DNA from: Streptomyces gobiensis
Lineage (GTDB): Bacteria; Actinomycetota; Actinomycetes; Streptomycetales; Streptomycetaceae
Direction of reading: 5' to 3'
DNA length: 64,000 nucleotides
Assembly (NCBI RefSeq): GCF_021216675.1
Contig: NZ_CP086120.1
Location: 930,001 to 994,000 of the forward strand
Shown: piece after piece, positions 9,518-17,432 of the stretch
How the letters are laid out: the number at the start of each line of letters is the position of its first letter
Position numbering within the stretch: position 1 is the first letter of the stretch
Notes under the pieces: generated by a model
The model's input: the letters and a program-made list of their open reading frames with translations, nothing else
Told to the model about the DNA's origin: nothing
The model's database searches: none
Position numbers and translations under genes: made by a program

Positions 9518-10615
9518 ATGCCCCGACTGCGCACAGTCGCCCTGCTCACCGGTGGCGCCCTGCTGGCCCGCCGGGCGCTGCGAAGCCGGATCAAGCGGTC
9601 ACCGCTCTGGCCCATGCCACCGCTGGCGGAGCCCATATCCGGCGTACGCCGCCATCAGCGGCCGACGACCGGGCTGCGGCTGACCGTGGCCGAACGTACG
9701 GAACCAGCCGAGGGCGTCGTCCAGCTCCGCCTGACCGCCGACTACGGCTCCGAGCTGCCCGCCTGGGAGCCGGGCGCCCATATCGACCTGGTTCTCCCCT
9801 CCGGCCTGGTCCGCCAGTACTCACTGTGCGGCGACCCAGCCGACACCGGCTCCTACACCATCGCCACCCGGCTGGTGGAGAACAGCCGGGGCGGCTCCCG
9901 CGAGGTGCACGAGCAGCTCTTCGAGGCCACCGAGGTCGACGTACGCGGCCCGCGCAACCGCTTCCCGCTGGTGGACGCCCCGGCGTATCTCTTTGTCGCG
10001 GGCGGCATCGGCATCACCCCGATCCTGCCGATGGTGTACGCCGCCGAGTCGGCCGGTGTGCCATGGCGGCTGCTCTACGGCGGACGCAGCCGGGCGACCA
10101 TGCCGTTCCTGGCGGAGCTCGCCAAGCTGGACGACGGCAATGGCCGGGTGACGATCGTCCCGCAGGACGAAGACGGCCTGCCCGACCTCACCGGCTCGCT
10201 GCGCGAGACGCCAGCGGACGCCGCCGTCTACTGCTGCGGCCCGGACGCCCTGATGGACGCCGTAGCCGACCTGTGCGCCGCGGAGCCGCCCGGCGGCGCA
10301 CTCCACATGGAACGCTTCTCCCTCACCACAGTCCACCCATCGGCCGAGGACCAGCCCTTCGAGGCCGAGCTACGCCACAGCGGCCACACGGTGCACGTAC
10401 CGGCGGACTCCACTCTCCTTGCCGCGATCCGCAGCCAAGCGCTGCCGGGCCTGCCGTACTCCTGTGAGCAGGGCTTCTGCGGCACCTGTCAGCAGCGGGT
10501 CCTCGCCGGGGAGATCGACCACCGCGATGAGCTGCTGACCGACGCGGAGCGGGATGATTCCATGCTGATCTGTGTATCCCGGGCCCGCGGCGGCCGTCTG
10601 GTACTCGATCTGTAA
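9518..10615 (+). CDS. PDR-type flavin/2Fe-2S reductase
   Basis: 365 residues. Order: a short hydrophobic N-terminus (~5-30); FAD/FMN-binding barrel (~60-160, RQYSLCGDP is the flavin motif); NAD-binding domain (~165-270, FVAGGIGITPILPM and YCCGPDALM); and a C-terminal plant-type ferredoxin domain (~285-365) with the cluster cysteines in SCEQGFCGTC and a later LICVSRA. This is the phthalate dioxygenase reductase/VanB arrangement, moving electrons from NAD(P)H to a partner oxygenase. The ATG at 9518 lies 1 bp after the stop of the di-iron hydrolase, with GGAAAGGG at 9502-9509 as ribosome site. The partner is very probably that hydrolase. Confidence 0.92.
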   Translation: MPRLRTVALLTGGALLARRALRSRIKRSPLWPMPPLAEPISGVRRHQRPTTGLRLTVAERTEPAEGVVQLRLTADYGSELPAWEPGAHIDLVLPSGLVRQYSLCGDPADTGSYTIATRLVENSRGGSREVHEQLFEATEVDVRGPRNRFPLVDAPAYLFVAGGIGITPILPMVYAAESAGVPWRLLYGGRSRATMPFLAELAKLDDGNGRVTIVPQDEDGLPDLTGSLRETPADAAVYCCGPDALMDAVADLCAAEPPGGALHMERFSLTTVHPSAEDQPFEAELRHSGHTVHVPADSTLLAAIRSQALPGLPYSCEQGFCGTCQQRVLAGEIDHRDELLTDAERDDSMLICVSRARGGRLVLDL

Positions 10616-10618
10616 CTG

Positions 10619-10636
10619 CGACCTGGACACAGGTCG
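10619..10636. promoter_or_regulatory. Perfect inverted repeat, probable TetR operator
   Basis: CGACCTG-GACA-CAGGTCG: 7-bp perfect arms around 4 nt. It sits just before a TAGGGT (10638-10643) that is a candidate -10 box 6 nt from the TetR ATG. A repressor bound here would block the promoter, which fits autoregulation. It also follows the reductase stop by only 3 bp. Confidence 0.7.
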
Positions 10637-10649
10637 TTAGGGTGTTCCT

Positions 10650-11348
10650 ATGACGACCGGTGTTCGGCGCAGAATGGGTGTGAAGGAGCGGCGACAGCAG
10701 CTGCTCACGGTGGCGCTGGAGCTGTTCAGCCAGCGATCTCCCGATGAGGTGTCGATAGACGACATCGCCACAGCCGCCGGGATATCCCGCCCGCTCGTCT
10801 ACCACTACTTCCCCGGCAAGCACAGCCTCTACGAGGCAGCGGTACGGGTGGCCGCCGACGAGCTGTCCGCCCGCTTCATCGAGCCCCATGAGGGCCCGCT
10901 GGGCCCCCGGCTGCTGCGCGTGATGGGCCGGTACTTCGACTTCGTCGAAGAGCATGGGCCCGGCTTCTCCGCACTGCTGCGCGGTGGCTCGACGGTTGGC
11001 TCGGCACGGGCCAACGCCATGATCGACGAAGTCCGGCAGAAGGCGTACGACCAGGTCCTGAACCACCTGGACGTGACCGAGCCGGGCCCCCGCCTGGCCC
11101 TGGTCATCCGCTCCTGGGTGGGCCTGGCGGAGACCACGGCGCTGACCTGGCTGGACGACCGGAAGATCCCCCGCGAGGAGCTGGAACTCCAGCTGGTCCA
11201 CAACTTCATGGCCCTCAGCGCGGTCACGGCCACCACGGACGAGGAGACCGCGGCACTGGTCAAGCACATCATCGCCCAGGAACCCCCCGAGGGCCCCTTC
11301 ACCAACCTGCTGACCAGCCTGCTGTCCTTGGCCCCACAGGACGACTAG
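10650..11348 (+). CDS. TetR-family transcriptional regulator
   Basis: 232 residues. The N-terminal TetR helix-turn-helix is at ~residues 14-60: VALELFSQ, then EVSIDDIATAAGISRPLVYHYFPGK, the family signature. The C-terminal ~170 residues form the variable ligand-binding and dimerisation domain. There is no Shine-Dalgarno sequence; a -10-like TAGGGT lies 6 nt before the ATG, so the mRNA may be leaderless. The perfect 18-bp inverted repeat directly upstream is the likely operator. By position it probably also responds to the substrate or product of the upstream hydrolase-reductase pair. Confidence 0.93.
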   Translation: MTTGVRRRMGVKERRQQLLTVALELFSQRSPDEVSIDDIATAAGISRPLVYHYFPGKHSLYEAAVRVAADELSARFIEPHEGPLGPRLLRVMGRYFDFVEEHGPGFSALLRGGSTVGSARANAMIDEVRQKAYDQVLNHLDVTEPGPRLALVIRSWVGLAETTALTWLDDRKIPREELELQLVHNFMALSAVTATTDEETAALVKHIIAQEPPEGPFTNLLTSLLSLAPQDD

Positions 11349-11391
11349 TTGCCCGTTCCCGGCACCCGTACTGAAGGCCCCGCGACGCACG

Positions 11392-12423
11392 TCAGCCACT
11401 GGCGGCTTGCATGGCGGCCCTCCAGCCGCGTCCTTGGCGAATGAGGTCAGCCGGTCCACCTGCGCGGGTGACTGGCACATCCGGCGCGGTGGGTACAGGG
11501 CCGGGCCTCTCCGCCTTCCGCAGGTCCGGCTTCGCCCAGGCGGGCAGCGGCGGCATATACCGCAGCAGCCGCTGCCGTACAAACCCTCTGGGCGAGCGGA
11601 CCCCTTCCGGTGGCAGCCCCTGCGCGACCACGGCCCGGATGGTCTCCGGCCCCTCACCCCGCAGCAGATAGTGCCCGGCGATCTGCGCCAACTCCCGCGC
11701 GTCAGCCGCCGACAGCACCAGCTCAGGCGTGGTCCGCCGCAACCGCATCAACACCCCCTCAGCCCGCTCGGCATACGAGGCCAACGGCCCCGTCAACGCC
11801 GACAGCCCCGCCTCCCTGTCCGGCTTGCCCTGCGGTGCTGGCTTTGGCGTGGGGACAGGGAGGGGGGTCTGGACTACATCTGTCTCGTGCCCCTCCGGGG
11901 GCCGCCGCCAGGCGGGCCGTGAACCGGCCGAACCGGCGGCCGGTTTCGCCTGCCACTGAGCCGAGTTGAGAATCCGCACCCCCAGCCTCCGCGACTGGTC
12001 CGTGTCCTTGCCCAGCCGTGCGGCCTCCTCAGCCGCCGCCCACCCGGCCTCCACCTCCGCCTCCGTCCGCAACGGCACCAGCGACGCCATCCGCTGATCG
12101 CGGATCTGCCCCTCCCGGTTCTGCCGCTTCCGCGCATGCCAATGCCCATGCTCCCGCAGCGACTTACGCGCGGCGTTGGTCTTCTCCTTCCCCATCCCCA
12201 GCCCCTTGGCGACCGCGTCACTGTTCCGCCCGTTCCGGGGCGCCAGCTTCACCATCGCCTGCAACAACCGCAACCCGGCATCAGACAGCCCGACCTCATC
12301 GATCAACGCTTCAGGGGTTTGAAGGAAGGGAGCACGCGCAGGCGCGCTAACATCGCAGTGCATCGTCAGTGGGCCCAATCCACTCGTCGGTGTAGGCCCT
12401 CGGGAGCGGTGGTCGCACACCAC
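11392..12423 (-). CDS. Helix-turn-helix protein of unknown role
   Basis: 343 residues from the ATG at 12423, or 323 from the ATG at 12363 (MHCDVSAPAR). The N-terminal part (~35-100) looks like a winged helix: LSDAGLRLLQAMVKL, then RNSDAVAKGLGMGKEKTNAARKSL, followed by a basic stretch. The middle is Pro-rich (~150-200) and the C-terminal ~120 residues are helical with SPRGFVRQRLLRYMP. Similar proteins occur in Streptomyces accessory DNA, where I know them only as HTH-domain hypotheticals. It is the left-most gene of the accessory island and converges on the TetR gene. An 8-bp-arm hairpin lies just upstream. Confidence 0.72.
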   Translation of the reverse strand: MVCDHRSRGPTPTSGLGPLTMHCDVSAPARAPFLQTPEALIDEVGLSDAGLRLLQAMVKLAPRNGRNSDAVAKGLGMGKEKTNAARKSLREHGHWHARKRQNREGQIRDQRMASLVPLRTEAEVEAGWAAAEEAARLGKDTDQSRRLGVRILNSAQWQAKPAAGSAGSRPAWRRPPEGHETDVVQTPLPVPTPKPAPQGKPDREAGLSALTGPLASYAERAEGVLMRLRRTTPELVLSAADARELAQIAGHYLLRGEGPETIRAVVAQGLPPEGVRSPRGFVRQRLLRYMPPLPAWAKPDLRKAERPGPVPTAPDVPVTRAGGPADLIRQGRGWRAAMQAASG

Positions 12424-12432
12424 CCGAGGGCC

Positions 12433-12453
12433 GCTTCGTCACACAGACGAAGC
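12433..12453. promoter_or_regulatory. 8-bp inverted repeat upstream of the HTH gene
   Basis: GCTTCGTC-acaca-GACGAAGC, perfect 8-bp arms with a 5-nt loop, starting 10 bp upstream of the HTH gene's first possible start. There is no T-run, so an operator or 5' leader hairpin is more likely than a terminator. Confidence 0.45.
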
Positions 12454-12534
12454 AGGTCATCACCCAAAGTACACCGCCGCTGCGTCGCGTGCGGTCAAGT
12501 CCCCTTATTCCGCCACAGCTTGAGGCGTGCCACG

Positions 12535-12660
12535 GCAGGTGTTGGCCAGCGCACCGATCTTGGAGATCCGCACAATGACGGTGTCTCCTGGGGTAATCGG
12601 GCCGACTCCGGCGGGCGTACCGGTGAGCACCACATCGCCTGGGAGGAGTGCCGAACCCAT
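12535..12660 (-). pseudogene. Fumarylacetoacetate hydrolase-family remnant
   Basis: A ~40-residue stretch reads [19 protein letters not shown] then [11 protein letters not shown], the conserved C-terminal motif region of the FAH family ([12 protein letters not shown] and GD.V...I). It sits in a 72-codon frame (12505-12723) whose other parts are not FAH-like, and the ~200 residues expected before it are missing. It is a decayed fragment, abutting the 3' end of the flavoprotein gene. Confidence 0.72.
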
Positions 12661-12735
12661 CGATGGCGACGCCGTGGCATGGTCCGACGGTACCTGGTGG
12701 CCTCCGCCTGGCCTCCAGTGCAAGTGTGCTTGCGT

Positions 12736-13272
12736 TCAGCTCAACGCTTTCTCGGCGGCATTCATGACCAGGTGCCATGGATACGTCTCCGGCCGTCCCT
12801 GTCCCGGCTGGTTCGGCACGAATCCGCCTTCGCCGTACAGCATGGTCACTCCCGCGTTCCGTAGTGTCTCGACAGAGCGCTCGAACTGCGGGTGGTGGGC
12901 ATAGGCGGAGTTCACGCATGGCATAGCCACCGTCGGACTTTTCTTACCGATTGCTTCTGCGGCCAGTCCGACGACGAACGACGATGTCAGGCCCAGGGCC
13001 CAGGCGTTGATGCTGTTCATGGTGGCCGGAGCGAACGCGATCACGCTTGCCTTAGGCCAGGTGTCCGGCTCACCTGGCAGCTTGTACTGCGAACGGACCG
13101 CGTGTCCGGTCAGCTCCTCCAGTTCGGGCAGGCGCTCCTCCAGCCAGCAGGCGGCAGGCGGCGTCAGCCCCACACACACCTGCCACCCATCGGCCTGAGC
13201 GCGCTTCACGACGTCAGCGAAGTAGAACACCGGTGGAGCAGCAGCGCCGAACAAATACATCACACGGGACAT
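12736..13272 (-). CDS. Flavoprotein (HFCD/phosphopantothenoylcysteine decarboxylase-like)
   Basis: 178 residues from the ATG at 13272. The Rossmann-like start (SRVMYLFGAAAPPVFYFADVV), the PATMNSINAWALGL segment that corresponds to the PxMNxxMW substrate-recognition motif of the family, and the AMPCVNSAYAHHPQF strand place it among homo-oligomeric FMN-containing decarboxylases (CoaC, EpiD/LanD and relatives). Family members oxidatively decarboxylate C-terminal or pantothenoyl cysteines, but small orphan versions of unknown substrate are common. The motif is altered (MNSINAW rather than MNxxMW). The gene is divergent from the HAD hydrolase. Confidence 0.8.
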   Translation of the reverse strand: MSRVMYLFGAAAPPVFYFADVVKRAQADGWQVCVGLTPPAACWLEERLPELEELTGHAVRSQYKLPGEPDTWPKASVIAFAPATMNSINAWALGLTSSFVVGLAAEAIGKKSPTVAMPCVNSAYAHHPQFERSVETLRNAGVTMLYGEGGFVPNQPGQGRPETYPWHLVMNAAEKALS

Positions 13273-13341
13273 AGCGCAATCCCACCACACCCGGGCGCTC
13301 CACGACCCAGAGCGGCGGGCGACGGGAGACACCCTTCCCGC

Positions 13342-13357
13342 ACCTATCTATACAGGT
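13342..13357. promoter_or_regulatory. GntR-like palindromic site
   Basis: ACCT-ATCTATAC-AGGT, inverted ACCT/AGGT half-sites around a TA-rich centre, resembling operators of the HutC-type GntR regulators. It lies 69 bp upstream of the flavoprotein start in the divergent region shared with the HAD gene. No GntR gene is in this window. Confidence 0.35.
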
Positions 13358-13551
13358 ACCGCTTATGACCGAATACGCATGCAGGGATGCAGGGACTGAA
13401 CGCCACTTGGCCCGGGCCGCGACGAGCCAGCCACCTACGCTGCGGTACAGGCGAGTGGCCGCTCCGTCCCAGGGCAGCGCCTTGGATATCGTCGCTCGGC
13501 TCCTGGGCTTGTTCCATCCGGTGGCGGTGCTGGGGCGTAGTGTGGCGGCCG

Positions 13552-14190
13552 ATGATTACCACTGTCGCGCTGGATATCGGGGAGACCATCGTCCGCGATG
13601 ACCGCTACTGGGCGTCATGGGCCGACTGGCTCGGTGTTCCCGTCCACACTTTGTCCGCTCTGGTCGGGGCGGTTGTCGCTCAGGGTCGGGACAACGCTGA
13701 TGCGGTGCGGTTGCTGAAGCCAGGCATCGACCTCGACGCGGAATACGCCGCTCGCGAGGCAGCCGGACGAGGTGAGTACCTGGCTGAGAGTGATCTCTAT
13801 CCAGACGTACGCCCCGCGCTGACCGCGCTTCAAGAGGGCCGGGTCCGTGTGGTGGTCGCTGGGAACCAGTCCGTACGCGCGGCTGAGCTGCTGCGGGCGC
13901 TGGACCTGCCTGCGGACGCGATCGCTACCTCCGGCGAGTGGGGCGTCGCTAAACCGGACCCGGAGTTCTTCAGCCGGGTAGTGGAGTTGGCCGAAGCCGA
14001 GCCGGACCACGTCCTGTACGTCGGGGACCACCCGGCAAACGATGTTGGCCCCGCAGCCGCAGCTGGCTTGCGGGTGGCGCACATCCGACGCGGCCCTTGG
14101 GGACACCTGTGGGCCGACAACGCCGAGGCATCCGCAGCCGACTGGCACATCACCTCACTGTACGACCTGGTGCGGATCACCAAGGGGTGA
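13552..14190 (+). CDS. HAD-family hydrolase
   Basis: 212 residues from the ATG at 13552 (a GTG at 13540 is in frame). Motif I is LDIGETIV, with the nucleophilic Asp at residue 7 and Gly where the second Asp usually is, as in the D-x-G subgroup. Motif II is VVVAGNQS, the motif III Lys is in GVAKPDPEFF, and motif IV is LYVGDHPANDVGPAAAAG. Family members hydrolyse phosphoesters or haloacids; the substrate is unknown. It is divergent from the flavoprotein and 101 bp upstream of the XRE regulator on the same strand. Confidence 0.9.
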   Translation: MITTVALDIGETIVRDDRYWASWADWLGVPVHTLSALVGAVVAQGRDNADAVRLLKPGIDLDAEYAAREAAGRGEYLAESDLYPDVRPALTALQEGRVRVVVAGNQSVRAAELLRALDLPADAIATSGEWGVAKPDPEFFSRVVELAEAEPDHVLYVGDHPANDVGPAAAAGLRVAHIRRGPWGHLWADNAEASAADWHITSLYDLVRITKG

Positions 14191-14291
14191 GCGTCGTTCT
14201 GCCCCGACTGTGCGACGGGAGGGGCAGATCTCCTGTCGGTGCGTGAGTACGCCGCTACCGTACGACGTGGACGCCTCGAACGGAGACAAGC

Positions 14292-15464
14292 ATGTCCCGG
14301 AGACCGCACGTTGGGCGGCGTATCGCCGCAGCCCGCCGTATCGCACGCATGACGCAGCAGGATCTTGCTTGCGTAAGCGGGGTTTCCTACTCCACCGTGC
14401 GCGCCGTCGAGCGCGGCGTGCGGAACCCCAGTGACGCGGTGCTGGGTGCCCTGGCCGACGCAGTGGATACCGACCCATCCAGGCTGCTCGGCGATACGGG
14501 CCCGCACAGTCGCGTACGGGACGCCCTTCCGGCACTGTCGGCCGCTATCGCCACGTATGACCAACCCGAGGACGGGCCAGTTCGGCCGCTGGAGGAGTTG
14601 CGTTCCGATGTCGGCAAGCTCGCTGAGCAACGGCTAGCAGCCCGATACCTGCGTATCGCTGAGGATGCGCCCGCACTCTTGCAGGAGCTGGCCCGAGCCT
14701 TGGCCGATGGAAACGAGGCTCAGCGGCCTGCGGCGGCACGGCTATTGGCCAGCGCCTACCGCTCCGCTGACTCTGTGGCTTACAAAGCAGGGGCGATGGA
14801 TCTATCCGCCCGGTTCGTCGAGCTGATGCGCTGGGCGACCGTGCAGGCGGACGACCCGCTGCTGGCAGCTACCACCGCCTACGTGCGCACGGAGACCTTC
14901 CTTGCTGCTCGCTCGCATGGCGCGGGTCTGCGAGCGCTGGAGGTAGCGGTAGACGCCACACCTACCGCAGCACAGACGCTGGGAATCGCGGCCCGCGGTG
15001 CCCTGCACATGCGGGCTGCCGTGATCGCCGCACGCGGGGGCGACGCGGATGCGGCCACCCATCACCTTGACGAGGCACGTCTGCTCGGTGACGGCGTGCC
15101 GGAAGGCGTCTACGGTGGCACGGCCTTCGGGCCGTCCTCGGTGCGCATCCACGAGGTATCGGTGGCTGTCTCGCTCGGCGACGCTCATCTTAAGCGTGCG
15201 CTGGACATCGCGAGCCGGTGGGCACCGCCCAGGGACCTACCGGCCGAGCGCCGGAGCGGGTTCTTCATCGAGCTGGCCCGAGCTCAGCTCTGGGCGGGCC
15301 TGCGGGACAACGCGTACGAATCGCTGAAGGTCGCGCGCAAGATCGCGCCGCAGCACACACGCGAGCACCCCTGGGTCCAGGAAGACATCGCAACACTGCG
15401 CCGAATTAAACGCGCCGACCGCGAGGACCTGTCCAACTTCGCCCAATGGTGCGGTGCGGTCTGA
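14292..15464 (+). CDS. XRE-family regulator with long helical C-terminus
   Basis: 390 residues. The N-terminal HTH_3 domain is at ~8-65 (ARRIARMTQQDLACVSGVSY, then STVRAVERG). The remaining ~320 residues are all-helical and TPR-like, with repeated Ala-rich helical pairs, as in the large actinobacterial XRE regulators that sense small molecules or peptides. It stands directly upstream of the overlapping gene chain that ends in the graspetide genes and is the best candidate for their regulator. A CTGCTAC/GTAGCAG hairpin follows 10 bp after its stop. Confidence 0.88.
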   Translation: MSRRPHVGRRIAAARRIARMTQQDLACVSGVSYSTVRAVERGVRNPSDAVLGALADAVDTDPSRLLGDTGPHSRVRDALPALSAAIATYDQPEDGPVRPLEELRSDVGKLAEQRLAARYLRIAEDAPALLQELARALADGNEAQRPAAARLLASAYRSADSVAYKAGAMDLSARFVELMRWATVQADDPLLAATTAYVRTETFLAARSHGAGLRALEVAVDATPTAAQTLGIAARGALHMRAAVIAARGGDADAATHHLDEARLLGDGVPEGVYGGTAFGPSSVRIHEVSVAVSLGDAHLKRALDIASRWAPPRDLPAERRSGFFIELARAQLWAGLRDNAYESLKVARKIAPQHTREHPWVQEDIATLRRIKRADREDLSNFAQWCGAV

Positions 15465-15474
15465 CGGCATACGG

Positions 15475-15493
15475 CTGCTACATCAAGTAGCAG
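15475..15493. terminator. Short hairpin after the XRE gene
   Basis: CTGCTAC-atcaa-GTAGCAG, perfect 7-bp arms, beginning 11 bp after the XRE stop. There is no T-run. It may be a weak terminator, or an operator upstream of the following operon. Confidence 0.4.
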
Positions 15494-15596
15494 TTGTAGC
15501 CATTACGGGCCGCCACCATCTGTGTGTCCACGAAACACGCAGATGGGATGAGCGATGAGCCATACAGCGTCTCCGGCGAATGCGCCGGAGGATCCG

Positions 15597-15764
15597 ATGA
15601 GCATCGTCAGGCTCCGTGGCGAAGCCTGCTGCCCCTGCGGTGCTGTGAACCGCCCGCTGCGCCCAGCGGGCACCGTGACGCCCCGGCTCGGTGGGGGAAG
15701 CGAGCAGCGATGGGCCGTTGCCGCGTGTCATCAGCACCGGCCTCGGGGCGGTGCGTGGCGATGA
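15597..15764 (+). CDS. 55-residue Cys/His small protein
   Basis: A small protein I do not recognise. The ATG at 15597 has a GGAGG at 15587-15591 with 5-nt spacing, much better than the in-frame ATG at 15555. It contains CCPCG near residues 11-15 and CHQH near residue 46, a possible zinc-binding pair. Its stop overlaps the start of the next gene by ATGA (15761-15764), the first of several such overlaps in this chain, which is good evidence that the short frame is real. Confidence 0.6.
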   Translation: MSIVRLRGEACCPCGAVNRPLRPAGTVTPRLGGGSEQRWAVAACHQHRPRGGAWR

Positions 15765-16330
15765 ATCCGGCTATCGCATGGCGGCCGCCGTCCGGCCCGG
15801 ATGTGCAGATGCTGCCCGCCGGAAGATGGTGGGACGCCGTCCAAGTTCCCTCGTACCTCGGGGCCCTCGCCCTGGACGAGCTTGGCAGCGATACCGGGGC
15901 CGTGATCGAGGACGGCTACGGCGCGCTGTACTGGCTCGTCCCACCCAACGCAGCCGATGACTGGGGACTCCAGGGCATCGCGGTACGCGGCGAGACCACC
16001 TATCTAGCGGTGCCGCCACAGCACCGGACGAAGGGGCCTGGTTTGCGCTGGCGAGTGCTGCTCACACCGACCAGGTACCTGGCAGACCCGGACCGGCTGC
16101 ACGACGCGCTAGCCGCAGCAGTGGCCAAAGCCCTTGGCCCACGTACGCCCCGGCAGTGCTGCCGCTGCCACAGGACCACTCCGGCCCCAGTGCCAGTGCG
16201 GATCATTCACGCCGCTACCGGCCCTGGCCGCACCGTATACGCCTGCCAGGTCTGTGCGCCCCACATCCCGCCCGGCCCTGACGACCTTGGATTCCTGGAG
16301 GCTGCGCAGCGGCGGAGGGAGACCCGGTGA
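15761..16330 (+). CDS. Hypothetical protein with C-terminal zinc-binding-like motifs
   Basis: 189 residues, family not recognised. It starts with ATG inside the ATGA overlap with the 55-residue gene. The N-terminal half has mixed alpha/beta character with Trp-rich ends (RWWDAVQVPSYLGALALDEL). The C-terminal third holds CCRCH (~129-133) and ACQVCAPH (~160-167), the spacing of a treble-clef or zinc ribbon. Its last bases overlap the next gene by GTGA. Such genes often sit beside XRE regulators in Streptomyces accessory DNA; I know no function. Confidence 0.7.
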   Translation: MNPAIAWRPPSGPDVQMLPAGRWWDAVQVPSYLGALALDELGSDTGAVIEDGYGALYWLVPPNAADDWGLQGIAVRGETTYLAVPPQHRTKGPGLRWRVLLTPTRYLADPDRLHDALAAAVAKALGPRTPRQCCRCHRTTPAPVPVRIIHAATGPGRTVYACQVCAPHIPPGPDDLGFLEAAQRRRETR

Positions 16331-16512
16331 CAGCCCCGGCCCATGGTCAGCTGGCTCCGCACTGCCGCCTGGCCACCGACCGGCCGGAATACGCCGACGA
16401 ACACCAGCGCTGCCGTGGCGACGAGGCCGTACGCATCCCCGGTGAGCTCCCGCTCGTGACGCAGCGCTGCGCCTGCGACTGCCACCAGCACGAATGGAGG
16501 ACCAGCCAGTGA
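16327..16512 (+). CDS. 61-residue Cys/His small protein
   Basis: Starts with GTG in the GTGA overlap with the upstream stop (16327-16330). It has C14 and C29, then CACDCHQH near the C-terminus, again zinc-site-like. No family is recognised. It ends by a second GTGA overlap (16509-16512) with the next gene, so it is translationally coupled on both sides. Confidence 0.6.
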   Translation: MTAPAHGQLAPHCRLATDRPEYADEHQRCRGDEAVRIPGELPLVTQRCACDCHQHEWRTSQ

Positions 16513-16907
16513 TCACCACGTTCTACACGGCACCCCACGCCCGCCTGCCCCAAGCCCGGTTCCGGCGCCCGAAAGACACCGAACCGATCGACGGCGACGC
16601 CGTGCGCCTGGTCCGGCCCTACGTGTTAGCCGAGGAACAGCAGGAGGCATGTCACCCCGGCACTCGGTGCTGGTTCGCCGAGGCCGGAGTGGGTGCGTGG
16701 CCCGCTGGCGGAGATGCCACGGTGATGCCCACAGAAGAACGTGCAGAGTTGCGGCGCCGAGCTGATTCCCGGTGGGCGCGGTGGCTCGAGCACGCCGAGA
16801 GCTGCGCGCGATGCCGAGGCGTGGACGGTGAGCTCTGCGCGCAAGAGCGAGCTCTGCATACGTCATGGCGAATGGCACGGGCCGCGACCGGCGCCCCTCG
16901 TTTCTAA
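16509..16907 (+). CDS. 132-residue hypothetical protein with CxxC motif
   Basis: The GTG at 16509 is preferred over the ATG at 16494 because GGAGG at 16496-16500 lies 8 nt upstream of the GTG and because it makes a GTGA overlap with the preceding stop. The N-terminal half is loop-rich; the C-terminal half is a charged helical segment (EERAELRRRADSRWARWLEH) followed by SCARCRG and a further Cys. No family is recognised. It is the last of four coupled genes before the 186-bp gap that precedes the graspetide precursor. Confidence 0.65.
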   Translation: MITTFYTAPHARLPQARFRRPKDTEPIDGDAVRLVRPYVLAEEQQEACHPGTRCWFAEAGVGAWPAGGDATVMPTEERAELRRRADSRWARWLEHAESCARCRGVDGELCAQERALHTSWRMARAATGAPRF

Positions 16908-17093
16908 ATTGTGCCGCTGCCGACAGCCGCCCGCCCCGAACTCGCGCAGTCGGCGGGTTCTCAAACTTACTGTCCCCCACCGCCGAGCGTGGCGGGCCTG
17001 CGGAGTCGGGTAGTTCTGGAGGGTCAGGCCACGAATCCCTGCCCAGTGCAGGGGTGCAAGAGCACTTCCCATGACCGAAAAGAAGGGGAAGCA

Positions 17094-17432
17094 ATGCCTA
17101 CCGCAACACTCGAAGGGCACAGCACCACGGGCCTGCCGTTGGACAGGCCGGAAGCACGGTTCCCTCTCGATCAGGAGGGGCCTCCGGTGCTGCCTGAACT
17201 GAGCAGCGTTCACGGGCCGACACCGTTCGCCTTCCGGTTCCTCACTCCGGTAACTCGGTCGGGCGGCATCCTGCCGAGCGACATCGAGTACGACGAAGAG
17301 AGCCAGACCAGCATCATCGAGGGGCTTCCACCCGGCATCTTCATGACGAAGAACCCTCCCATGACCTACGAAACGACCGAGCCCAGCGGGCAACTGGACG
17401 CGAAGGACGACCCAGGACCGAGTGACGACTAA
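17094..17432 (+). CDS. Putative graspetide (ATP-grasp RiPP) precursor peptide
   Basis: 112 residues, proposed as the substrate of the ATP-grasp ligase encoded next. It fits the actinobacterial GRASP-target precursor type: a leader with the PFAFRFLTPVTR segment (~44-55), then IEYDEESQ (~64-71) where relatives have a YD..xQ motif, and a C-terminal core rich in Thr/Ser and Asp/Glu. Core candidates are T91, T94, T95 and S98 as ester donors and E93, E96, D102, D105 and D106 as acceptors. The ATG at 17094 has AGGGG upstream. The stop overlaps the ligase ATG by 1 bp (TAATG), so the two are coupled. It carries only one Lys-Asp-Asp acidic cluster instead of the repeated Thr-rich core of common relatives. 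Confidence 0.78.
   Translation: MPTATLEGHSTTGLPLDRPEARFPLDQEGPPVLPELSSVHGPTPFAFRFLTPVTRSGGILPSDIEYDEESQTSIIEGLPPGIFMTKNPPMTYETTEPSGQLDAKDDPGPSDD

Noticed and set aside
17071..17093. ATG at 17071 as precursor start
   Set aside because: It is in another frame (stop soon after) and cannot give the leader; the ATG at 17094 has AGGGG upstream and is in frame.
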